Part shown: positions 1 through 10,877 of the stretch, in pieces
Layout of the letters: each line of letters opens with the position of its first letter
Position numbering within the stretch: position 1 is the stretch's first letter
From: Isoetes taiwanensis
Lineage: Eukaryota > Streptophyta > Lycopodiopsida > Isoetales > Isoetaceae
Reading direction: 5' to 3'
Length of the DNA stretch: 64,000 nucleotides
Assembly: GCA_021234155.1 (NCBI GenBank)
Contig: JAJEKV010000027.1
Span: 9,932,716 to 9,996,715, forward strand
The notes under the pieces: generated by a model
Database searches by the model: none
What the model was told of the DNA's origin: nothing
What the model saw: only the letters and a program-made list of their open reading frames with translations
Position numbers and translations under genes: made by a program

Positions 1-2450
1 CGGATGAGGGAGATATGGCAGAAATAGTGAAGTTGTATCAGAATTGACTGCCAATGTATCTTTTTGTGCAGCTTGCTTCCCTGGAGATAGGAGCTGAAAG
101 GAGGGATATTTTGAGAGAAAAAACAGGTGCAAGGAGTCAAAGGATCATCATTGAAGTGGTTCTCAGGTGGGTGGTTTGCCGCTTACACCGGGGGAAGCTT
201 AGATTGCGTGAGGTTGTTCTTGTTGTTAAAAGAGAATCATTGATTTAATGATTTGAATTAAGAGTATAAAGAATCTGGGTGATCCCGAGAATGTGATGAT
301 ATGGGATTGAATGTATTTTGCCATACTGGTATATACAAAGAAGTAAGAACTAAGCTAAGCTTATTGTAAGAAGCCCAGGAATAGTCCTTGATATTGTAGA
401 TAGTAGGGCAAACCTTGTATATAGTAAATGGAATCCGGCAACAAAGAATATAGAGATTGTTCTCTTGGAGAAGCGAAACTCAATTAGAACCTTGAGTTCA
501 TGTAGCTTATGGGAGCTGCATGGAGGTTCTAACAAAGGGCATGGAAGGCACCATCGGCTCCATGAGATAAAAAAAACTAATTTAGAAAATAGATAGAGAT
601 GTATATATACCTTTGGTGATTATTAGATTGAAGTTAAGATGCTAAGATAAAATATGATAGGGAATTGCACCGCTAAGGAACAACCGTGATATCGTTAATC
701 TTTCAGTTCGATAGTAAGAGATGTCAAAAGGCCTAAAGAAGCTTATGGGGGCTTCTTGAAGTATGGCAATGGCATGGAGAATTGCCAAAATAAAATGCTA
801 AGTTATGTAATTAATTTATTAGTAAGAAAAAAAAGCTAATATATTGAATTGTATATGAGTATTCTCAGAAGATATTCACTCCTTATGGGGGAGTGATTTT
901 TGGGAAAAGCATGCTTGGTAGAAGTATGTTGTAGTCGTTAGGTGATCCTTATACCTTATATGGATGTAAAAGGGATATCATGCTTGTTTGGAAATAGGAC
1001 ATTATGACATCCTAGAATAAGCTTTTCCTATGGGGAGGAAAATGCTAGACCTTTTATGTGTTCTTATATAATATATTTAGACGTGCTAAATGCTTGAATA
1101 CCATGGTGATGTGTCAAGGTTGCATTATGTTAGAATGTGCTTGTTGAATATTTGACATCATGTGGTAGAACATGAATGTGATCCGTCTATGATATCATTG
1201 CAAATGTTGACATTATTCTATGTTGTTCTGGGTAAATGCATAGGCAATGCATGTGAATTATGACTCTTGATTCTTGGAGCATATGGTGATGAACATGGTT
1301 TAAGCTCTGATATGTGGGCATATGCTAAGTTCTTGGCTGATACATGAGTGCATAATCTCCCAGCCGAGTCCATTTTATGGTGGCTTGGACTTAAGGGTTG
1401 TTCTTGTTCTTGACATCGGGCGTTGTCACCCCAAATGAGGGTGCTTCGTCGTGCTACATGGCTTGGAAGTGGTCCCCTAGTGCTGGGCCGCAGGGCTAGG
1501 AGGGTGTGTACACACGAGGCTTACCCCGCCAGTTCTTTGCTTTGGGGCTGGCCCGATCAGCCGGTGTGGCCTTCATAGAACCCGGAGTAGGCCTTTGCAT
1601 GTTTATGGATATCTCATGGTTCTTCATGGTCTCATGATTATCTCTTGGTTATTGTAAGGTTATGACATGTGCATTTACATCTTATTTGGATGGCTTGATG
1701 GTGTTTTGATTCTTATTAGCATTGCTCATGTTATGTGCTAATACTACATTCTTTGGTTCCTAGCATAGAGGAATTCTTAGGTAAGGCATCTAAGTCCCAG
1801 AATTACTATTGTGATTAGTACATCGTACATGTTTCTTGTTGATTACGCCATCATTTTCTAAATGCCTCAAACCTCCACTTAGTCTTTAAGACTAACCCCA
1901 CGTGTTCATGGTGTAGCGGTTTGAAGTAGCGAATGTAGCGGGGCAATTGAAGGGCACAAGCGTGCGGTGATCTTCACTTATGGGAAGTTTGTATGCCTTT
2001 AGAAAGGCCTTATCATTCCTGGAGCTTATGGATATTAAACTGCATATCATTATTTTGTATATGCCATAGAGTGCTATCATGTTTCAAATATGTATGTACT
2101 TCTAACTGTGGATTTGAAGACAAAGATTCAATTCTTTACCAAGATTTCTTCAATAGAATTACGTTATTCAACTCATGGATAACAATTTATCATTGACTCA
2201 TGCAAGGTTAGATGGGATTTCGGGTTACCTGGAGGGTTAACCCGGCAGGCCCGTTACATTAATTATGTAATCCACTTCATCTAGCATAAGCGCATCCCAT
2301 GTCCATCTAGGCAAAGTTCTAGGGTTCTTTACACTAGTACATTTAATCGATCCACCACAACTGCCGCAACTTATGAGTTAGAAGTTTCTTGTCTTTCAAA
2401 GGCCAATTTATATGGAACCATGCAAACTACTAGTATTCCCTTCATTTGCA
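1..2450. other. no gene recognised; degraded repeat-like DNA
   Basis: No coding exon is recognised on either strand. The part from about 1,370 to 1,580 is richer in G and C than its surroundings and reads like the noncoding part (LTR or leader) of an old LTR retrotransposon. I found no matching second LTR, primer-binding site or gag-pol motif in the window, so this is only an impression. Confidence 0.3.
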
Positions 2451-2452
2451 AT

Positions 2453-2471
2453 GGGGGGGGAGGGGGGGGGG
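2453..2471 (+). repeat. G-run (G8-A-G10)
   Basis: A run of 18 guanines broken by one adenine. It is long enough to form a G-quadruplex if single-stranded. It lies in otherwise unremarkable intergenic sequence, with no gene adjacent. Confidence 0.9.
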
Positions 2472-3169
2472 ATAATGACAACCTAAGTCAAATCTAAGTT
2501 AAAATATTGTCGGTTGTCTTCCTTGAAACTGGGCTTCTATTTAAGGTTCACGGATATTTGAGTTCGGCAACAGCAAGTTTATGAAGTATAAGTCATTCAT
2601 ATGATGGTATCATTGTTATGATGGTATTCTGTTGTTCGAGTCTATTATATTGTTCACCTATGCCCACAAAAGTGTGTTGTTCTCATGGTTTCGATCCATG
2701 CTACCCTACCATTCTTGTATGGGAATAGTATGATAACAGTTGTTGAAATTGTTCAAGTGACTCGTGCTTCTATTCTATTTTATTCATTTTTGCCTTAGGA
2801 TTGTTGTTGTGGTGGTTGAAGTTCTTCATGCTGCCATATTGTGCGTCTAAGCATTGGCATTGGTTATTGTTGTCATTGTTCAAAGTGATTCAGGTTATGT
2901 CTTGTTTGTCTATGACTTGAAAGTTATTGTTGTTTTTATGGCTTGACGTAGTCCCTGCTCCCATTGTTCCTCTGTGATCTGCAAGTGTGGTGGTGGTTGT
3001 TTTGGTTTGAGTGGCGCATCCTCTCATATCATTCTTCTAGATTTGAAGTTTGTTATGGTGGTTTGCATAACAAACTTCTGATTCCTATGGTTATTTTATG
3101 CTTTGAAAGTTGTTATTGTCATTGTTTTTCTCATCAATGTTCATAATTCCATTAGGTTTCTTCGAGATC
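2472..3169. other. no gene seen
   Basis: AT-rich, T-biased sequence with many short imperfect GTTGTT and CATTGTT repeats. No convincing exon, repeat boundary or RNA gene was found. Confidence 0.5.
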
Positions 3170-4210
3170 TAGGCATAAGGCTCTGCTTCATTGTAATTTG
3201 GGCGAAGCTGAGAAATCTTGGTAGTGAATTTGCACAGATCTACGTCAAAAAACATCTGTTGGTATGAATTCACCTCCTCATCTGTGATTTTTTTACCATC
3301 TGGAGGTGCTTGACAAAGTGTAGATCTTACTCGACCACATGCACACAAACGAGGACGCTAAATCTGCCCCCTCTAATTCTCTTGCCGGCAAGTGTAAAAT
3401 GAGGAGGATGGCCATTGTGCAAGGCCATTGCAAATGAATAAATAAAGACATTGCACATCTGAAGCAACTATCATCTAAATCACGTGATAAGACGGCCTTC
3501 ATCGGCAAATGTGTGTGGCCAAAAATCCTCTGCTGTCTAGCGCTGCAACATGTCATCTATCAGTGGCCTATAACGTGAACCCTACATTCTCCGTATTGAA
3601 GTCTCCGACAAGCATCACATGCCTTGAATGTGGGTCTATTGAATGTCATCATATAGACCAACATATGGGTCCAACATTTGAGTGCTTGTAGAAGAAAATT
3701 AACTCCACAAATGGAAAGTACATGTAGCCACAATCAGGGGCTTTTCCCTCTGCTTTTGCGCCCTTATCCACATGTAACAATTGTGTCTGTTTGCCTTGTT
3801 AAGAAAACTAAAGGTGTCAATGTTGTCTTATAATAGCAAGTTATTTTGCCATGCCCTCACTTGCATGTGCATCATTGAATAACGAATGGTGTTGATAGTC
3901 TGGAAGATCTACTATCCTTTAACTAGCATGCTCTCATGTTTCCATGAGAAAAATGAAGCCCATATCCATGGCTATAGAGTTCGGATTGTCTCACTTTTAC
4001 CATGGAAACCTCCACAATTTTTAAAGACTAGACGCAAATACAGTTCTTATTTGGAAGTGGTGCCAAGTGCAAGTGCGATTCTTGGTATTCGTATTCAGCG
4101 ATTCAGATTGCGATTGCGATTGAATCTGGGGAGTTGCAATGGGCAGCAGCGCTTCAATAGTCTGGCAGATGATATGAAAGCGAGAGATCTCATTTAGTCT
4201 ACTCATTACA
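3170..4210 (-). mobile_element. decayed LINE, endonuclease-domain remnant
   Basis: Read on the minus strand, this segment parallels the endonuclease part of the LINE at 18.3-23.4 kb. Shared blocks include a stretch reading DPYVGLYDDI (near 3,640-3,670; DPHVDLYDDI in the other copy), one reading ICNGLAQWPSS (near 3,410-3,440; ICNGLPQWPSS in the other), and a region around 3,930-4,030 matching the ETWEH segment. Stops and indels are frequent, so it is an old, non-functional copy. Only the 5' (endonuclease) half of ORF2 is detectable. Confidence 0.65.
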
Positions 4211-4322
4211 TGTGTTTCTTATTTTCTCACCTAATGGACCTGAGGGTTTGATGTGGCATGATAATAAATTGCCATCATCGTCATCATCATAATACAGACA
4301 AATGTTTTATATTGTACATAAT

Positions 4323-4440
4323 GGTGCATGGCTATTTAACGTAGATTTTTAAATCTATTGGGCATAAAAAGGACTTAATAAGAAAGAAATATAGATAGAT
4401 AGATATTACTTTGACGTCCAGGAGGACCCTACAACGGGCC
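4323..4440 (-). mobile_element. SINE-like copy with TCTA-type tail (S2 family)
   Basis: The minus strand reads a 3' end with a (TATC)n tail at about 4,393-4,408, followed by about 80 bases that recur in inverted orientation at 4,872-4,985. It belongs to the family seen at 4,800, 6,070, 26,520 and 45,181. The Pol III box region of this copy is not clear. Confidence 0.55.
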
Positions 4441-4799
4441 ATTGAATGGGGCTATACATAGTGCAACTCTGGGCAGTCTTGAAGTCAAGACTTACATGTC
4501 CTAGGACTAGTGTTGTGTTAACATCAAATCAAAGGCCCAGAAGCTATTGTATCTGTTATCGCATTATAAGCCAAGCACATAGTTCTTTTAAATTAAATTC
4601 CATCTTTTACACTTCTGCGCCATCAAAATTTCATTTCACTACCTTGACCCCCACTGGTTACAAAGCAACCATTTAAACGTGCCATTGTAATTTCAGTCTC
4701 CTCTCTCTAAAAAAAAATATCTTTTTACAAATTATCTAAATTTGGATCCTTCATATCATAACTTTTTCACCCTCTATAATAAGAACATATACACAATAA

Positions 4800-4985
4800 C
4801 GCCTGGGCCTTTGATCTGGTGGTAACACACTAGTCTTAGAATATGTAAGTCTCGAGTTTAAGATTGTGCAGAGCCTAGAGTCCTCGTGGTAAAATAATAT
4901 CTATCTATCTATCTTTCTTATTAAGTCCTTTGTATGCACAATAGATTCGAAAATCTACATTAACTGGCCATGCCTCGAGTACAAG
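4800..4985 (+). mobile_element. tRNA-derived SINE-like copy with TCTA tail (S2 family)
   Basis: The head contains an A-box-like stretch (TGATCTGGTGGTAACA, near 4,814) and a B-box-like stretch (GTCTCGAGTTTAAGATTG, near 4,848), as expected of a tRNA-derived Pol III promoter. The 3' end is a (TATC)n tail near 4,897-4,915. The last 110 bases form an inverted repeat with 4,323-4,425, so the two copies could pair as a long stem with a loop of about 450 bases. Confidence 0.6.
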
Positions 4986-4989
4986 AAAT

Positions 4990-5655
4990 GGTTGGAAGCT
5001 GATCTCTACACAATTGGAAAACTAAAAATTTCGGGGCAATGGAAGATGGGAGGAGATCTGATACAATAACTAATTACCTGAATATTGCAAACAATAGAAA
5101 AGAAACAGACACCCCAATCTTTTGGAAGAAGTTTGCCTCCCAATCGGGCTCAGTTTCAAGCAAGAAATCTTTATCTTGCTAATTCAACTTCAAAGCAGGA
5201 TTAGTTGACTATAAAACAGCACAACACAACAGCAATAAAATTTTTATGTAACTTTAACTTGGCCATTTAAAATTAGCCCCAAGTGGAACCATTGTGGAAT
5301 GCCGTTTAATGTAAAGATAACTAGGCAATGATGTGTTGATTCTGAGCCTCTCCCCCGAGTCGGCCTCAAGCCATAACAAGATCTCTTCTCCTTTGTAGGA
5401 TACTGCAATAAATAAGAGTATTTATTCAATTATCTTCAGTACCGAGGCTGGGCCTAATATAGGTTCTTTCCTCAATTGGAAATGTGGTAACAAAGGATAC
5501 CCAATTTCCAAAATTTATTTCATGGTCCTGAATAAACCACAGTTGAAGATTGAAAAAGAATGGAGATGCTCGCGACAGGTGGTCATTGCTGATGTTAAAG
5601 GTGGCTGGAGACTTCAATGTGCCAACAAAATTAATCCCTTTTAGATGTCTCCTTC
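4990..5655. other. no gene recognised
   Basis: Mixed-composition sequence. Short open frames exist on the minus strand (5,426-5,662 and 5,244-5,429), but neither resembles a protein I know and no splice context supports them. Confidence 0.4.
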
Positions 5656-5656
5656 T

Positions 5657-6068
5657 AAACAAAAGGCTTAAATGTAATGCCTACTTGGCTAGATTTGGCC
5701 CTCAGGTTTTGGCCTTTGGATTGTGAGGAAACTAAGACTTCCATACATATTTTTACTTGTACTTGGCTTGCCTCATTTTAGAATTGGATCAGCCCCCTTT
5801 CGGGCCCTCCACCAAGGCAAGAAAGTGAGCTTTTTAAATTCCTCAACACGGATACCCTTTTTCGGGCACAGTTCGGGCCCTATATTGTTGGTCCATCTGA
5901 AAACATAGAAATTGTATTGCCATAACACAATCAGCCCCATGTCTTGGGGATTTGAAGGACCAATCCCAAATGCAGCTAGATGAAACCCTATAGCTCATAA
6001 TATTTGAAGGGATTAGCTTATAATGAGCTTTGGGATATTATGGGGTCTTTTTAGAACCTTTTTTGTAT
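5657..6068 (+). repeat. 0.4-kb direct repeat, copy 1
   Basis: About 410 bases repeated at an offset of 488 bases (copy 2 at 6,145-6,556). I see about two substitutions between copies, so identity exceeds 99% and the duplication is recent. The two copies are separated by about 76 bases that hold the 3' end of an S2-family SINE with its (TATC)n tail. Confidence 0.9.
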
Positions 6069-6144
6069 ATAATAATCTCCCTTCTGCCTAGTGGTGTGAC
6101 GTTAAAATACTATCTATCTATCTATCTAACCCAAGACCAAAAAC
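6069..6144 (+). mobile_element. SINE 3' end with TCTA tail between direct repeats
   Basis: The sequence GTGGTGTGACGTTAAAATAC followed by four TATC units matches the 3' end of the S2 SINE family (compare 4,880-4,915). The head of the SINE is missing. Confidence 0.5.
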
Positions 6145-6556
6145 TAACAAAAGGCTTAAATGTAATGCCTACTTGGCTAGATTTGGCCCTCAGGTTTTGG
6201 CCTTTGGATTGTGAGGAAACTAAGACTTCCATACATATTTTTACTTGTACTTGGCTTGCCTCATTTTGGAATTGGATCAGCCCCCTTTCGGGCCCTCCAC
6301 CAAGGCAAGAAAGTGAGCTTTTTAAATTCCTCAACACGGATACCCTTTTTCGGGCACAGTTCGGGCCCTATATTGTTGGTCCATCTGAAAACATAGAAAT
6401 TGTATTGCCATAACACAATCAGCCCCATGTCTTGGGGATTTGAAGGACCAATCCCATATGCAGCTAGATGAAACCCTATAGCTCATAATATTTGAAGGGA
6501 TTAGCTTATAATGAGCTTTGGGATATTATGGGGTCTTTTTAGAACCTTTTTTGTTT
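6145..6556 (+). repeat. 0.4-kb direct repeat, copy 2
   Basis: Second copy of the repeat at 5,657-6,068. An open frame of 127 codons (6,030-6,413) runs through it and into the spacer, but it resembles no known protein and I treat it as chance. Confidence 0.9.
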
Positions 6557-6600
6557 CTTTTATGCTTATTTTAACAGTTTAAATGCTTCTATTCCCAGGT

Positions 6601-6951
6601 TTCATCCTGAAGAGACACTATGCAAGCGGCCATGTGCACGAGGTGGATCCGTCAACTGAAATATTAAGTCCCCACGAGATTATTGATGCTCTATTTTGGG
6701 TCAAAACAGGGGTGATTAATTGTAAGGTGTTTGAGAAGCTCTTGGAAGATCGAGATATCTAGGAATATAACAGGGAGCTGTGGATGTATTTTGCCTGTAA
6801 GCTGACAACTCATGAAGATGCTCGAGATTCTTGGATCCTTCATCTGCTGGATGCCTCTACTTTAGGTCCTACGGAGTTGAATCGCATGTTGTTTGAGTAC
6901 ACTGGTGAAGCCTTTGCAATTATTTCCATGGATGGGGTGCTTGATCACTAG
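6601..6951 (+). pseudogene. unknown exon-like frame with one internal stop
   Basis: One frame stays open for about 116 codons except for a single TAG at 6,761-6,763. It is preceded by a pyrimidine-rich tract and an AG, as at an intron acceptor. The translation has ordinary protein composition (a charged helix-like part, and stretches such as HEIIDALFWVKTG and RELWMYFACKLTTHEDARDS) and ends DGVLDH followed by TAG. I do not recognise the family. The 0.4-kb repeat directly upstream might hold part of the same unit. It could be the last exon of a decayed gene or a captured gene fragment. Confidence 0.4.
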
Positions 6952-7486
6952 TCCTTTCTGGTTCTATCTAATTTTGGATTCATTTGATACTCTTATCTAA
7001 TACTTTTGTGGACTTTGTTAAAGTGCTTAAATTTTGATTTTTTTGGATTTTTCCTTCTATAGAGGTGCTTAGCTGGTTTCATATCTCTAGTTAGCATTTT
7101 GATATTTTGATCTCAATTCCATGGATTATGGTCTAAATTTTACAAGCAATATACACCATGTCGTCTCACCATAAAAAAAAAGGGAAAAAAACTAGCAAAA
7201 AGGCGCAACAAGAGGCTTGGACAGTTTTAGGCTTGAATTTAGTTTCTCGTTAAGAAGGCATGTAGGAAACAAACTATTAGACTTTTATAAATTAAAACAG
7301 CTTATAGACATTAGACTAGCCTTGAAAGGCTAGATTTAAATGTTAGTACATATGGGATAATCCGTGTAAACAAGAACAAATACTGGTGTCTTTGGTGGGA
7401 AATAGAAAGAAACAAGCTAACGGAGGGATCCAGCTCTATAATAGAAAAATTATTAGTTAACCATAATGCCAATCCAATCCAAACTG

Positions 7487-8640
7487 CTCTGGGATAGGTG
7501 GAACCGGGCTCTGGGGGGGTGGTCGTTAGCGTGCGGCCCCCCGGGGGAGTGCTGCCAGGAAGGGCTGCCTCGGGAACTTTTTTGGATCCCGCCTCCTGGG
7601 GTCCGGACTCTCCCCTCTTGTGAGGGAGCCCTGCAAGGTCCTGGCCTGGTTTGACTTGGGGAAGGGTGCTAGCTCGGTTGCCCCGCAACGGGCTGCCCCG
7701 ACCGTTCTAATGCTAACCCTCTGACCTAGACCTTCTCCGAAAATTCCGAAAATTGGGCTGCGTGCTGGAGACAAATTAGGAATCCAGCTGGCAAAAAATC
7801 AGAATGTATTTTCATACAATGCATTAATTACGAATTTATGAGTGTCTTGCCCCTGCAAAAGCGCCCCCCGACTTCTAATTGCCACATCGGGAGGAGGACA
7901 GGCCCAAACTCCGTTCCGTCGGTTCCTCTTGCTCAGCGTTCTACCGAAGGCTTCCACCCGCATTAACAACACCTTGAGACCAAAACTTCGCCCCTAAAAC
8001 GCAAAACCCTTCTAGAACACGGCAACCCACAGGGGTTTACGCCGGAGGCCCTCTCCGTGTCGATTCGTTGAGGGGACCTTGCGCCCTGTCTTGACGTTGA
8101 GCGGGGGTGTTGACGCCAGAGCGGGGACCCTAAAATCCCACCTAAGCTGCTTGCCCCGGATTTCCTCTACCCAAGGCCCTAGGGACCCGGCGGGCGACCT
8201 CCCCTCTCCTGAATCATGATTTGGCTCTGCCAATGGACTCGAACGTCGACATTGCCTGTGTGACCAAGTTCCGCGGGCCGTAAGACCACCCGACCTCCAA
8301 GAAGCGCCAAAGTAGCTCATGTCCACCACACTCGTAGTCAATTGGCCTAGGATGTGGATGCCTGATCATTGTTGTGGGGGGTGGAGTGTTTCTTTCTTTG
8401 CAAAACCGACCTTGTAACTTGCTCCCTAGGGTAACCGCCATTTCGGACGACTTGGCGAGGTCGATTTGCCATTCCGGAGCCTCCCTGCGTCTCGAATCGA
8501 CAAAAACAAGCGGTTTCTACAAGGTTCAGACCTCGGGGCGGCTCCCGGTTTGACAAGTTCTCCTGGACCGATCTAGAATCTTTTGGGCCTTCCCGAAGAG
8601 GGGCCCCTGAATGGACCAAAAACTCAAGTTCCTATTTATA
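7487..8640. other. GC-rich block of unknown nature
   Basis: By eye about 55-60% G+C, against less than 40% in most flanking DNA. It starts next to CCAATCCAATCCAAA (7,470-7,484), which resembles the retroposon tail at 16,104-16,121 read on the other strand. Overlapping minus-strand open frames (7,311-7,688; 7,526-7,774; 8,012-8,341; 8,347-8,619) are of the kind expected by chance in GC-rich DNA, and none shows a known motif. It may be a retroelement body or LTR of a GC-rich family. Confidence 0.4.
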
Positions 8641-8900
8641 GGAACTTCGTTCGGAATTTAGTTCCCGGTAGCACATATAGTGGGAACTTGGCTAGGAGTT
8701 CCCGGAACTCTGGACCCTCGGGAACGGAGTTGGGAATGGGAACCAAGTTCGGAACTTGATTCCCGGTAACTATGGGCCAAACAGGGTTTTGAGCCACGGA
8801 GCTTTGCCAGAACAGCCAGAACAGAGCTTCTCCTGCCGGAACAGGGCTTTGCCGGAACAAGACTTCGTCGCAACAGGGCTTCCCTGCAAATCGTGCTTTT
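8640..8900. repeat. irregular GGAAC/GTTCC motif cluster
   Basis: GGAAC, its complement GTTCC and longer variants such as GGGAACTTGG or GCCGGAACA recur many times within 260 bases. It forms no regular tandem array and many short imperfect palindromes. Confidence 0.6.
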
Positions 8901-9509
8901 CCTTTGTTTATTTCGGTTTTCCTTTGCTCATTTCGGTTCTTGGGAGTTTCTAGCGATGATCAGGAGCTGCTTCTCCTGATTTATCTCCATTTTCCATGCA
9001 AATCTACATTATTGATCCCACTCCAGCCAGATCTTGGAGCAAAGTTCTTCTGTAGAGCATTAGACCTGGATTTGCCATGTTTGAGCTATTCTATTCTGTA
9101 CACTGCCAGACGTTTCGTGTCCATCTCTTGCTTGATTCGTTCTACAAATTTGAACAGATCTGCTTGATTCGTTCTATAAATCTCAACAGAGGATTAAAGG
9201 AAATTTCTAGGTCCCTAAAGGTTATGGCGGGAAACTCCGTTCACAGGAGGTTTCCTAGAAGAAACCCCGGGCAGCGCCGTCGCTCATGGCTGCCGCCGCT
9301 CTCGGCGGCCCACCAGTTGTTTCTTCCAGGAAACCTCCTGCTCTCGGAAGTTTCCCCTTCCAAAATTCTTGCGACAGAGAACAGGAAGCATGTGGCGTCC
9401 ATGCAAGTTGGTCTAGCACCTAACTGCAGCTCTGAGGTCCCCATGAGCGCCATTGGACCAAGTGAAGCCATCATCTCCTGGAATCTCAAGAAACCATGCT
9501 CAGACAAAA

Positions 9510-9574
9510 GTTTATCCCATTGTTCTTTTTCGAAACCTGAGAGTTTATCCCATTGTTCTTTCTCGAAACCTGAG
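9510..9574 (+). repeat. tandem duplication of 32-33 bases
   Basis: A unit beginning GTTTATCCCATTGTTC and ending CGAAACCTGAG occurs twice in succession with one mismatch (9,510-9,541 and 9,543-9,574). Confidence 0.9.
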
Positions 9575-9799
9575 ACTATGTCACCACCACTGAGTCTACC
9601 AATGCGTCCTCAACCATGTTGAAATCTCTAAGAATTACACTATACATTCATCTGGTATCTATACACTATCCCATATCTCTAACAATCCCCTGTTTCTAAC
9701 AAATCTCTTGAATTCAATCCTGTTTCTGAGATATAGTCTCTGTTTCTGAAGCAAATTTAAGCAAAGAAAGCAAAAATCCCTGTTAATTCAAATTTTGCT

Positions 9800-10110
9800 T
9801 TCCAAGATGTCGACATTCTTAAGCCTGATATTCTTGCTTCTGGATTTATGATCCTCTCGAAATCGACAAACCCAATGTTCAAGGTAAGAATTAAAACCCC
9901 TAACTGCTAGAAACAGAGCATCTAATCAGTTTTTTTTTTTTCTGATCAAGACCCTAATATTTTCTCTTTGCAGAGAAGAAATTTGCCATGGTTTCTGGCA
10001 CCAGCATAGCCACTCCTCATATTGCTACCGTAGCTTGAGCTTGGGCCATCCATCACCAGCATCACCCTAGCTTGAGCCGTGCTGCCATAGCTTCGTCTAT
10101 GGTGTCCACA
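9800..10110 (+). pseudogene. subtilisin-like serine protease (SBT) fragment
   Basis: Two pieces of a plant subtilase are visible. The first (9,800-9,883) reads FQDVDILKPDILASG, the conserved segment before the catalytic serine, and ends at a GTAAGA donor. The second starts after TTTGCAG (9,974) and reads FAMVSGTSIATPHIATVA. It contains the catalytic-serine motif GTSxATPH and is then cut by TGA at about 10,036, although homology continues (HHPSLSRAAIASSMVSTL resembles the HPSWSPAAIASAIMTTA-type segment of the family). The phases of the two pieces do not join cleanly. Active subtilases are about 750 residues and secreted; only some 90 residues remain here, so this is a truncated, broken copy. 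Directly upstream and downstream I see no other subtilase exons. Confidence 0.8.
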
Positions 10111-10214
10111 TTGTTCAATGTTCTGCACAAAGAAAAGCTTGCAAAAAACGTAAAGCTGAAGAACAGCCTATGGCAAATGAGATAAAACTTCCTCGGACAT
10201 GGGTTTAACGGAGG

Positions 10215-10268
10215 CCAACCCTCCCCTTTCGAGGGGAGGGCCCTCCCCTTTCGAGTGGAGGGTTAGCC
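10215..10268 (+). repeat. C/G-rich imperfect palindrome
   Basis: CCCTCCCCTTTCGAGGGGAG is followed by a near-copy, and the whole is bracketed by AACCCTCCCC and its near inverse GTGGAGGGTT. It can fold as one long or two short hairpins. Its function is unknown. Confidence 0.7.
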
Positions 10269-10451
10269 TTCTCTTCAGTTTTGAAAAAAAGAAAAAAGAT
10301 TGTATGGAAAATGGTCCGGTCCAAGTTGCATCTAAGTTTGCTCAAGCCTTATCGAGGTGATGCTACCTCACTTAAAGCTCTTAAGCTAGTCATCTGAGTG
10401 AAATTACATTCTTTCAAACCCGATCTCTATCTACCAATAGAGAACACCATT
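10269..10451. other. no gene seen
   Basis: Short spacer without recognisable content between two palindromic segments. Confidence 0.4.
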
Positions 10452-10501
10452 CTTTGCATGGCGATGGGCGCATACAACCTTGCCCCCATCGCCATGCAAA
10501 G
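10452..10501 (+). repeat. perfect 17-bp inverted repeat (hairpin)
   Basis: The arm CTTTGCATGGCGATGGG (10,452-10,468) is followed after 16 bases by its exact reverse complement (10,485-10,501). It lies about 380 bases beyond the stop codon of DRG2, so it could fall in or just past the 3' end of that transcript. No T-run follows. Confidence 0.85.
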
Positions 10502-10877
10502 TCCCAGCCTTGCCCGTGAGAACACCAAATAATATTATTATTCCGTGAGCGTTAAAAATCCATCCAAAAGATCTTATTCAAACCTTAATAAGTGGCCAAT
10601 TTAATTTGCAGGGGCTGTGAAAATGAAATTTTATACAACTGTGGTATACAAAATATATTATACACGAAAAATGGTGGTGATAAATGAAGGCGTAGAATAT
10701 TTCAAGTATTTGTAATTTACAAAGTCTTTTTGGGGCAGAGATCCTTTTAAGGACAGCATACACAATGCACATTTAGACGCATCTTATAACCTAGCAATCT
10801 ACTTGATCCCTAAAACTAATACACCCACCAAACAAAGGTATGGGATTCTTAGAGACAGTTGTTTTAGTTAATAAAAC

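Noticed and set aside
9077-9622. Plus-strand open frame of 181 codons
   Set aside because: No recognisable domain; it contains a 32-base tandem duplication that is itself non-coding in style, and codon use looks random.
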